Part shown: piece by piece, positions 23,701 to 35,700 of the stretch | How the letters are laid out: every line of letters begins with the position of its first letter | Position numbering within the stretch: position 1 is the stretch's first letter | NCBI GenBank assembly: GCA_030248295.1 | Contig: JASANH010000390.1 | Span: 124,001-188,000, forward strand | DNA: 64,000 nt | Direction: 5' to 3' | From: Mesodorylaimus sp. YZB2_4 | Lineage: Eukaryota; Nematoda; Enoplea; Dorylaimida; Dorylaimidae | Notes under the pieces: generated by a model | The model's input: only the letters and a program-made list of their open reading frames with translations | Database searches by the model: none | Told to the model about the DNA's origin: nothing | Program-made: the position numbers and the translations under genes

Positions 23701-26700
23701 ATGCCCAATGGTCCGGTCGGTGGTCCAGGAAGCCCAGTCACATTGACGTAAAATCCGCAAGTAGCTTGACCAGATTCGTTGCTAACAGTAAATTCGTACC
23801 TGCCCGTGTCGGGCGAATGGATCTCCTTGATCGTGATCAAGACGTGATCATCGAATTCTACCATTTTAATATTCGGATGATCAGGACCAATGTCGTCTCT
23901 GTTGACAGTTAGCTTGAAATCGAAAGTGGGCGAGCCACTGAAGTAAATCTTAAATCGTGCCATATCGCCTTCTGAGAAAGTCAAATTGCCCGGTTCTTTT
24001 TCGATAACTGGCGGAGCTTGTACTTTCAAATTGGCCGTCGCTGTATCCACTCCGAATGGATTGGAAACTTCGCACGTGTAATCACCGCCATCGATATCCC
24101 ACACTTCTTTGATGGTCAGTCGGAACACTCCGTCCTGTTGCTCGATCTTGTATCGGCCACCATCCGGTAGTTCCCGACCATTACGAAGCCTGAAACTCAA
24201 TCATATTCAACTCCCTCAAACCCACTTCTTCATGCACTCACCATCTCGCAGTTGGCTCCGGTCGGCCGATCGCCTCGCACTCGAAGATGACCCTCTTATT
24301 CAAAGGACTTTCAGCATCGAACGGTTTGCGAACGATCTGAGGACGAGAACCACCAGTTTCTTGGATCTTGATTGGTTTGGTGGCATCGGACGGCTCGCCA
24401 CGGCCAGCCGAATTTACAGCCACTACTCGAAATTCGTATTCCTTGTTCTCGATCAAACCGGGCACTGTGAACTCTGGATCACGCACATTGTAGTCATTGC
24501 ATTTGAACCAAGTACCCGAACCGATATCACGACGTTCCACGATGTAACCTAAACGAATAATCCCGTGTCACCCGACTCTTCGGTTGGCACTGGGCACACA
24601 TACCTGTGATCTTCGATCCACCATCGTACAGGGGTGGTGTCCATGTCAGCGTGATATGATTCTTCCCAATGCTTTGGGCGCTCGGCATACCGGGAGGTCC
24701 GGGCGGTCCATGCTTAGGCTTCAGTTTGATGATACCGGACGTAGGACTCGGCTTGCTCAAACCTGCCGCATTCTTGGCCAGAACTCGAAACTCGTATTCG
24801 CCTCGGTCCCGCAATCCTTCCACTTTGAAGTTGGTATCCTTGCACGGATGGGGATTGGCTTGCACCCATCGATGCGATGTCGGATCACGGAATTCCACAT
24901 GGTATCCGATAATCTTACTTCCACCATCGGTTTCTGGGCGGTCCCAACTGAGGTGTATCCAAGTGCTGTCCATATCGTCTGGTACTGGTGCACCCGGTGG
25001 GCCAGGTACGTCTACAAGAAACAGGAACCCTTAGCCTGATAAGCCCCACCAACAGAATGAAGAACTCACCAAACTGATACTTCGCCACAATCGGTTTATC
25101 GCTCTCCAATGGATCCGATACACCGTACTGATTCTCGGCCCTGATTCTGAATTTATATTCATTACCTTCGACCAAGTCCATAACTTCATAATGAGTGGAT
25201 CGGACGAACGATGACACTTTCTCCCACCGATCGGGATACTTGGTGTTGAGCTTCTCGACGATGTAGTTGGTAATCGGCGATCCGCCATCGTCCTTTGGTG
25301 ACATCCAAGTCAGCACGCAACTATCTGGAGTGATTTCGCCAATCAAGAGCGGACCTTGCGGTGGCGATGGTCTATCCACCACTGTGACTCGAACCGTGGC
25401 CGAGTCGGATCCCAACTCGTTGGACAAGTTGATCGTATACGACCCGCTATCGCCTCGCTCGCACTTCTTGTTTTGTAATACCGTCAAATAATCGCTATTT
25501 TCTGGGAAGATGCGATCGCTGGCTTTGATTTCTTCATCGCCTTTCGTCCAAGTGATGGTTGGTGGCGGGCTGGCGATGAATGGGACTGTGATCTTGATCG
25601 GATCGCCCACAAAGGCCAGCACATCTCGTACCAACATACTCATATCGATGCGAGGGGCGCAAGGAGGAATACGAGCATAGATACCCTCCGAGTTCTCGCT
25701 GTACGGTCCGGGTCCAGCAGCGTTGACGGCGCATACACGAAACTCGTAGCATTTATTCGGCGTCAGTCCAGTCACTTTGTGGGTCAATCCGGGTACCAAT
25801 CCGAAAGCGGCCTTCGTCCATTTCTTATCGCCCTTCTCCCGCTTCTCCAAAGTGTAACCTTGAATAGGCGATCCACCATCTTTGTACGGCTTCGTCCAGG
25901 TCAGCGTGATGTGGTCCTCAGAAGTATCAACGGCTTGCGGAACTCCAGGAGGACCAGGTGTTGCTAAAACATCAAAAATGGTGGAATCAACATGTAAATA
26001 CCTACAGCACGGTCATCATGCTTACAGTACGGGCTCTTGGCCATAATTGGTTCCAAACTGACCAGCGGATCGCTGATACCGTATTGATTTTCAGCCATTA
26101 CTCTGAACTCGTACGGCACCCCTTCATCCAAATTACGAACTCTGCACATGGTACCAGCCACTGATCCTGTGACTCGTTGCCAGTCTCCGTTCGGCGCCTT
26201 CTTCTCCACGATATAGTTGGTGATCTCATCTCCACCGTTATCCTTTGGCGGTCTCCAGTTCAGCGTCAATGCATCGGACTCGATATCCGTAGCATCCAAT
26301 GGGCCTTGCGGAGGTCCCGGCCGATCCAAGACATTGACATTTAATCTACACGAATCTCCGCCATATCGATTCTTCAGCGTCACCTTATATGGTCCAGCAT
26401 CCGACCGCTTGCTCGGTTTCACCGTCATGGTGGCCACACCATCGGCCACTTGTATCTTTACGCGACCGTCGTCTTCATCGAAAACTTCACGGCCAGCATT
26501 TTCGAAGCTAGCGATTGGTTTAGGATTGCCACCAGTGAACGGGACACGAATCGTGAATTCTTCCCCAGCCTTTACTGTGATATCCTTGACTGCGCTCAGG
26601 TCGATGCATGGACGTCCAGGTTCATCTTGAATCAAAATAGCTTCCGTGGGTTTGCTCGGTTCGCCAGGACCAGCGCTGTTGACTGCCCTGACGCGGAACT

Positions 26701-29700
26701 CGTACTGCTCATTTTCAGGTAGATTGGGAACGGTGATTGAGGTGTCCTGAAACGAGCAACACTGAGTATATATCCACTCAGACAGCTTAGCTACCAAGTA
26801 CTCCTTACCTTAATCGGCTTGTCATTGACAGGTACCCAGCCTTCTTCTCCAGCGGCGTACGGCTTTTTCTCGACAATATACCCAGTGATCGGCGCTCCGC
26901 CATCCCTAGTTGGACGAATCCAACTCAGATCAGCCGAATTCTTTGTGACTTTTCCAACCCGAGGCGTATCGGGAGGTCCAGGTGGGGCTGGAAAAAGGTA
27001 GGGATGCACCGTCAAGAAACGAAGGGCCAAGGCTTGTTCCACCAATTTCTATGGTAGAATCTTCCGAGTCCTATCCTGCATCACAAGTTACGACTGGTCC
27101 AAATTTGGGGCGTGTTTTAGATGACTAACGAAAAAGACCCCAGGAGTCCAGCATCGGCCGACCCACCGACCCGACGCCCCACCCCCGGGTCGGGTCCCCG
27201 ACCTGACCCAGCCTCTGGGTCGGCCGGGTCGGTTGAATTTTGAGTCCCCGCCATACACTAACCGCCTACTGCAGTCGAGGCCTGTGCTACTAGACTATCT
27301 CCCGCCGCTTGGGCGTGCTGGTTACAATGGGCCACACAGCGAGTCATCTGCTCAAAACCAAAATCGCGTAACTGTCCTAAAGGGTATTCTTAAAAAAAAG
27401 CGCACTCATTCCGCTTTAGGCTCGCTTCGGTCCCGACTCGGAACCACCGAAAGGTTTGTGGCATTTGGTCCATCAAAGGAATAGATTCGAGCGTACTTCT
27501 ACTTTTTTTTAAACTAAGAGTGAAACAACACCGTTTCTGCCTTGTTCCTTGGCCTTGTCCCTCCTTGGCGCAATCTAGGTGTTCTGGCTTAGGAACCGTT
27601 TCGGATTAGGTCACTTTACCCTATCATCGCCCATCTATGCGATAACAAAAATTTTTTTTCGAAATCTTGCGTGATTCTATGTATAGATTTTAAGGGGAGC
27701 AAAATCATGCACTTTGGGTCGGGTCGGGTCGGATTGGGTCGGGTCGGGTCGGGTCGGGTCGGAAGTGTAAGGCCTGGGTCAGCCGATTCTGGCCAGGAGT
27801 GTAACTAATAATCACTTACTGACAAACGGCTTGCACGTCGTCGGCTCAGTCGAACGACTCGGCGCACTTTCTCCAGCAGCATTTACCGCCTTGACTCGGA
27901 ACTGATACGTTTCATTCTCCGCCAAGTTGGGCACTGTGAATTCGGTGCCCACAACTGGAACCGTATTGACAGGACCCCAGTCCCCGCCGCCTTTCTTTTC
28001 GTACTTTTCAATAATGTAGCCAGTTATGGGGCTTCCACCATCATCGCGAGGGGGCGTCCATTTCAAGCTGACATGATTTTTGTCGTAGCCAGTGACCTCG
28101 GGAGTTCCAGGAGGACTGGGTACGCCTGAAATTAGGATTCATATCCCCTTTTATATTACCAACAAACAACTAAAGTGCCTCTTACTGAACGGATCTTTGG
28201 TGACGACTGGCATGCCAGTCAACGGCTCTCCAAATCCAACCAGGTTCTCTGCTTTCACTCTGAACGTGTACTGGCGTCCTTCATCCAATCCCTTGACAGT
28301 GTACGTCGTGCCGGGGATGTAATCGCCCACTTTCTCCCAGTTAAGCGATCCTAATTCTTGTACTTCCACAGCATAGCCTAAACGCACGAGCATACCGCAA
28401 TCAATCCTAAAAATTCGTAAAATACTGTATGCAAAATTACCTGTTATGTCCGTTCCACCAGAATCTTTCGGCGGTTTCCATTGTAACTGTACCGAGGTCT
28501 TGGTAACTCTTGGGTACTCCAATGGTCCTTCTGGTGCAGCCGGCTTATCGATGACAGTCACGTTGACCGTCGCATTGGCCTCGCCATATTCGTTCTTAGC
28601 CGAAATCGTATACTTTCCAGTGTCGCTTCGTTTAGACGACGGGATCAGTAAACGAGTGTGATCGTCGTCCGATGTGATCGTAATTGTGGGTATCTGCCTT
28701 ACGGAAGCATCATCCTTCTTCCATTCCACGGTCGGTGTTGGCGTGCCAACCATCGGGATATTGATGTCCAGTGGTTCACCAGCCTTGATCTTGATGTCAC
28801 GTCCATCAATATCCAATAAGAATTTAGGTGCTTCGAACATTGGCTTGGCAGTGACAATTTTTGATGCGTCCGATGGCTTGCCTGGTCCAGCCGCGTTGCA
28901 CGCAACCACACGATATTCATACTGGTGACCTTCCGTGACACGGTCATCGTGATACTTAGTGCCCTGCAAAAAATGACCACTGCATTCTGCACTCCACTGA
29001 CATAAACAGCTGATCTTACTCTAACTGGCTCCTGGTTAATTTTTAGCCATCGTCCAGTCTTCACGTCCTTTCTTTCCACATCGTAATGTGTAATCGGAGA
29101 ACCACCATCATCGCTGGGTCGCGTCCATTCGATATCGATATGATCCCTATCATGCTCCTTTATCTGAGGTTGTCCCGGCTTTCCAGGCACTCCAAACGAA
29201 TCCTTGGCTGTGGTCGGGCCGTCAGTGACCAGTGGTTCAGATCGTCCAAACTGATTCTCGGCCATCACACGGAATTCGTAGTCGTGTCCTTCTTGTAACT
29301 TCGGCACCACCAAAGAAGTACCAACAACGAAGCTACTAACAGGTACCCAAACTCCGCTGCGGGTATCACGCTTCTCGACTACATAGTTGCTAATTTCGGC
29401 GCCGCCATCATCTTTCGGTGGCTTCCAGTTCAGAGTGACACTATCCTTCGACACGTCGCTCACTTCCAGCGGGCCTTCAGGAGTGCCAGGTACATCTGAA
29501 AATAAGTATGTGATAATGAAATATCGAAGGCATCCATACTGGCACTCACCTTGAACAATGATCTCGAACGGCACCTCGTCTTTTCCAAGTTCATTTTCCA
29601 CTTTGAGAGTATAGGGACCTGATTCCGACCTCTTTGTAGCTGGGAAGAATAAGGATGCCGTTCGATTAGTAACGCCTTCTTTCGTGTCAGCTTGCACATT

Positions 29701-32700
29701 GGCTGGTAAAGGTTGACCATTCGGACCCGTCCAGGTTGCTGTCGGGTTCGGTTCACCAACGTATTCCACTTCGAACGTCAAAGGCATACCAGCTCTGATC
29801 TTGACTTGACGAGCTGGCGACAGAATCTTTGGAACCACTATAAGAAAGGTCATACATTGCAAAGTACACACACCATGCCATGATTACTTACAGAAACGGG
29901 CCTTGGCCTTCTTCGGGTCCGTCGGGTCGCTGGGTTCTCCAGGTCCAGCTTCGTTGACAGCAGAAACACGGAACTCGTATTCGCCACCTTCTTTCAATCC
30001 AGTAGCCGAAAAAGCTGTTTTATTGCCAGCCACACGACCAGCTTCCGTCCATCCGGCGCTTCCTTTCTCTTTCTTTTCAATAATGTATTGCTTAATAGGA
30101 GCACCGCCGTCATTGTGAGGCGGTTTCCAAGCAATATCGATACGATTCGCGTCCCAATCAGTAACTTCCGGTTTGTCAGGCGCGTCAGGTGCATCGAACT
30201 GATTCTTGGCAACAATAGATTTCTCTTCGGCCAATGGTTTAGACTCGCCTTGCATATTGACCGCCTTGACACGGAATTTATATTCTTTATTAGGCGTCAA
30301 TTTCGTGATTTTAGCGTGGCAGCCAGGGAATTCACCGATCTAAAAAATCAAGAGTTCCATCATTTATTTCATTCAAACGAGAGAAATTCTTTTAAATTCT
30401 CACCTCTTGCCATGTTCCTCGCGCAGTATCCATACGTTCAACGACGTAATGCAAGATCTCCGAGCCACCGTCGTCCAGCGGGGGCTTCCAATCCAAAGTG
30501 CACCCTTCCTTGTGCACTCCGCTAATTTTCAATGGCCCTTCGGGTGGAGCCGGTACATCCAGCACAGTGACATTGCACGAGCCTTGATCAACTCCGAATT
30601 CATTCTGCAAATGTATCGTGTAGACACCGCTGTCGCCGCGCTGAGTTCGTAAGATGTGCAACTCGGCACAATTCTCGCGAACAACAATTTCCCTTCGATC
30701 TTCGCTTCGCAAAGTGCCATCGTCTTGCTTCCACGTGACAGTTGGTTGAGGCTCGCCTTCAAACGGTACTTCCAAATGGATAGGTGTGCCCGCCTTGACT
30801 CGGATATCCATTAATGCGCCAAGATTCAACTTAGGAGGCACTAAAAAGAAATCCATAGTCAGACCCAGCCTAGTCAAATACTCACTCATGGCACTTACAT
30901 CTTCTCGCCTTGGCAGTTATCGGTTCAGTTTCATCGGATGGTTTTCCAGGACCCGCCTTATTGACGGCTTTGACTCGGAACTGGTACTTTTCGCCGGGTA
31001 TCAAATTTGGAGCTGTGCCCTTAGTCTCACCACCAGGCACTTCGGCAGCCGGTATCCAGTCGCCGAATCGATCTTTCTTCTCGATAATATACTTTTCAAT
31101 CTTGGCACCACCATCACTCTCAGGTGCCTTCCATTCCAAGTCCACATGATCCTTGTCCCAATCCACTGCTTTCACATCGGTCGGCTTTCCAGGTTCCTCT
31201 GCAAATTAAGAAGACCTCACAGTTTGTATTGAGCAACACTTTCTATGCCTACTTACCGAACGGATTCTTGGCAATGATGGCGTGATTGGCCGTCAATGGC
31301 TTGCTAACTCCTTGTCGATTGACAGCCTTCACGCGGAACAGGTATTCGTGCCCAGGGTTCAGCTTGGCCACTTTCATTTCGGTACCGGGACATTCGCCCA
31401 CTTCGACCCATCGGCCTCCATCTTCTTGTTTCTCTACAACGTATTTGAGAATATCCGATCCGCCATCGTCCTCTGGCTCGCGCCAACGCAGCGTGGCCCC
31501 TTCTTTGTGCACATCCCTAATGTCCAATGGGCCAACAGGTGCGCTAGGTTCACTCAGGACGGTGACCTTGACTTCGGCTTCGTCTCGGCCATTGATATTA
31601 GTAGCGATAATCTTATACGTTCCACTATCGACCCGCTCAGCTCCAACCGTCTTCAACTTGGTGTTATAATCGGCGGTATCGATTTTAGTACGATCTGACG
31701 ATCCTAACGGCTCGTCATTCAAGCGCCATTCAATTTTGGGCGGCGGTTCGCCTTCAACTTTTACATCGAAATCAAAATTTTGTCCAGCTTTGATCTTGAT
31801 CTCGATCAAATTCGTCCGATCGATTTTGGGAGGCACTGAAAAGCAATAAAGTGAGTTCAGGTTTTCAACGTAAATAAAATCACTTACGGTTCCTGGCTTT
31901 AGCGACCATGGTCTTGCTCGGATCACTCGGATGACTGACACCAGCTTTATTGACTGCCCTGACGCGGAACTGATATTCTTGGCCTTCTTTCAAACCTCGA
32001 ACCGTGCCCTTCGTCTGATCAGATGGGACTTCGGTGGCGAATTCCCAATCGCCGAATTTTCCTTTCTTTTCAATAACATATTTTTCAATTGGAGCGCCTC
32101 CATCGCTTTGCGGAGCTTCCCATTCCAAATCGGCATGATCCTTGTCCCAATCCACGATTTCTGGCGTGCCCGGTTTTTCAGGCTCATCGAACGGATTCTT
32201 GGCCACCATCGACTTGGTCGTTTCCAATGGATCCGATTCGCCGTATCGATTAACAGCTTTGACTCGGAATCGATACTCGTGATTCGGTTGCAAATCGTCC
32301 ACTTTCATCGACGTACCAGCACATTCTCCAATCTGAAACTAACTGTGTCAGGACTCGAGTAGAATACGGACAAATATTCACTTACCGGCTGCCACCTTCC
32401 CGTAGCCACATCCTGTTTCTCCACCACATAGTGAGAGATATCTGCACCGCCATCGTCCGTCGGTTGATTCCAATTCAAAGTGCATCCCTTGGCGTTGACA
32501 TCGCTAACTTTGAGCGGGCCTTCGGGAGCACCTGGATGATCCAAAACTGTGACTTCGACTTCGGCCTTGTCAGTCCCGTGCTCGTTGGTGGCAGTGATCA
32601 CGTACGTGCCCGTATCGCCACGCAAAGCACGCTTGACATGGAACTTGGTCATGTATTCAGGATTATCGATCTTCATTCGATCAGTACTATCCAACGGCTT

Positions 32701-35700
32701 GCCTTTAAACGCCCACTCGACCGTCGGAGGCGGCTCTCCCGATACTGGTATATCCAAATTGAACGGTTGTCCGGCTCGAATCTTGATTTCGTGAATGGCA
32801 CTGCGATCGATTTTTGGTGCCACTGAAACCATAAGCTGTCAGATTTCTGGTCAATCTAACTATCCCCCCCCCCACGAATACACTTACATCTCCTTGGCTT
32901 CGCAACGACTCGTTCCGATTCCTCGGACGGTTCTCCGACACCAGCCTTGTTTTTCGCTCGAACACGAAATTGATACTCCTCGCCTTCCTGCAATCCAGCC
33001 ACTGTAGCTGCTACTTGATCAGCAGGCACTTCTAAAGCCTTTGTCCACATCGGTGAGAACTTGTCCTTCATTTCGATCACATAACCTTCGATAGGTGCAC
33101 CGCCGTCATTTTTCGGAGGCGCCCATTTCAAATCGACATGATCCTTATCCCAATCTTCGATATCTGGCTTTCCTGGTTTTCCAGGAGTATCGAAGGGATT
33201 TTTAGCCACAATGCCGCCAACGGTTTCCAAAGGCGTCGATTCGCCTTCGCTATTCACGGCTTTGACTCGGAATTTGTATTCCTTGCCTTCAGTCAAACCA
33301 TCGACCAACAATTCCGTTTGCTTTCCATCGGCCGTCTTGCCAGCTGGTATCCATCGACCAACAGTGGGGTCAAATTTCTCCAAGACGTAATGATCAATTG
33401 GTTCTCCGCCATCGTCAGCAGGCTGCTTCCAATGCAAAGTCATATGGTCGGCGTAAATGTCTTTCGCTTCTAACGGCCCTCCAGGAGCGGAGGGTTTATC
33501 TGCAAGAAACCCAACCCATTGCAAATAGCAGACCTCACTGAATGATCATCAAATACGTACCCACAACAACGACCTCCACCGTTGCTTCGTCTGATCCATT
33601 TGAGTTCTCAGCTCGCAATTTATACGTTCCACTGTCTTCACGTTCAGCATTGCGCATTTGGAATTTGGTATTGTAATCCGGGTTCTCGATCTTGACTCGC
33701 CCATGCGGACGGATTTCCTCACCATCCTTCGACCAAGTGCATTTTGGCGGCGGCTCTCCCTCGACCGGAACATCGAATGCGATCATTTGACCAGCCTTGA
33801 TCTTGATCGATTTCATATGAGCGCGATCAATTTTAGGACCCACTAAAATCAAAGCATTTGTCAATCACCTCTAAATATGTCGAGTCCAAAAATGTTTCCT
33901 TACAATTTCTCGGTTTCGTAATGACGGCATTGCTAGGATCGCTGGGATCACTTTGACCACCTTTGTTGACGGCGATAACTCGAAATTCATATTCTTCCTT
34001 CTCCTTCAAGTCTGGCACGGTGGCCCTGGTTTCTCCTCCGGGTACTTCAATGGCTGGTTCCCATCGGCCGTATCGCGTACGTTTCTCGATCAGGTACTTC
34101 TCGATGGGAGCCCCTCCATCGCTGGCTGGTGGAGCCCAGTGCAAGTCCACGTGGTCCTTGTCCCAATCATCTAACTCGGGTTTTCCTGGCTTCTCAGGCT
34201 TATCTACAAAAACCGCAATCAGACACCACGGACTAAACTCAAAACCGGACCAGTCCCTTACCATATGGATTCTTGGCGATGGTCGCCTGGTCAGTCTCCA
34301 ACGGATCCGAAGGTCCTTCAGCATTGACCGCCTTGACTCGGAACTTGTAAGCTTTCCCTTTTTGCAAATTGTCCACTTGAAAGTTGGTGTCTTTCGATCG
34401 ACCGCACGGCACCCACGAGCCAGTCACTGGGTCTAATTTCTCGATATCGTAGTGATCGATTGGCGTTCCACCATCGTCGTCGGGAGGATGCCATTCCAAG
34501 GTCATCCTGTCCTCGAATACATCCAACACTTCCAACGGCCCTTTCGGTTTGGTCGGTTTGCCCAACACGTTAATTTGCACTTCGGCTTCATCCTTGCCAG
34601 AACTATTAGTTGCGATAATTTTCCATACACCGGCGTGTTTCCGTTCGGCTTTATCGATATTAAATTTACTCATATAATCGGGATTTTGAATTTCAATGCC
34701 ATCACCATCATGAACAGGTTTGCCAGCGAATTCCCATTTAACCTCGGGCGGAGGCTCGCCAGAAACATTCACATTGAATTTCACAGGCTGTCCAACTTTT
34801 ACTGTCGTTAAAGGGAGGTCGTGCCTGTTAATCTTCGGGGCCACTGAAAAAGAAAAACATCGACCAGATTTACCTCACTAAAACACTCATCAACTTACAG
34901 AAACGAGGCTTAGCAATGACTCGATCGGAAGGTTCCGAAAATTCTCCAGGTCCAGCTTTGTTGACAGCAGCGACACGAAATTGATATTCTTCACCTTCTT
35001 CCAATCCGTCCACCCTAGCCGATGTTTCTCCAGCTGGTACTTCCTTGGCTTTCACCCATTTTCCTCGTTTATCCTTCTTCTCTATGACATATCCAGTAAT
35101 AGGTGCTCCTCCGTCACTGGCTGGCGGCTGCCATTCCAAATCCACATGATCCTTATCCCAATCGACCAATTTCGGTTTATCCATTTTCCCTGGCTGATCG
35201 TATGGATTCTTGGCCAAAGTTTCCTTGTCCGTCATCAATGGCTCAGATTCGCCTTCCTTATTGACAGCCTTTACTCTAAACTTGTAGTTATGACCGCCTT
35301 GCAGATTCTGCGCCGTAAATGACGTCCCGTTGGCTCGGCCGGCCGGCACCCACCGACCAGTGGCCATATCCAACTTCTCGATGTCGTAATGATCAATCGG
35401 CACGCCACCATCGTCATCGGGCGGTTGCCACTCCAAGGTCATGTGATCTTCGTAAACGTCTTTCACCTCCAACGGTCCTTTCGGTGAAGTCGGCTTGCCT
35501 AAAACCAGTACATCACTTCAGTCATTGCACCCCATCACAAACCCGCAGCACCCTTACCTAACACGATGACGTCCACTTCGTGCTGATCCTTTCCATTGAC
35601 ATTGGTGGCTGTAAGGGTGTACTTCCCAGCATCCTTCCTCGTCGCTCCTTTTAACGAAAAATGCGTTTTATAATCTTCATTGTTGATTTTCAAATTTCCC

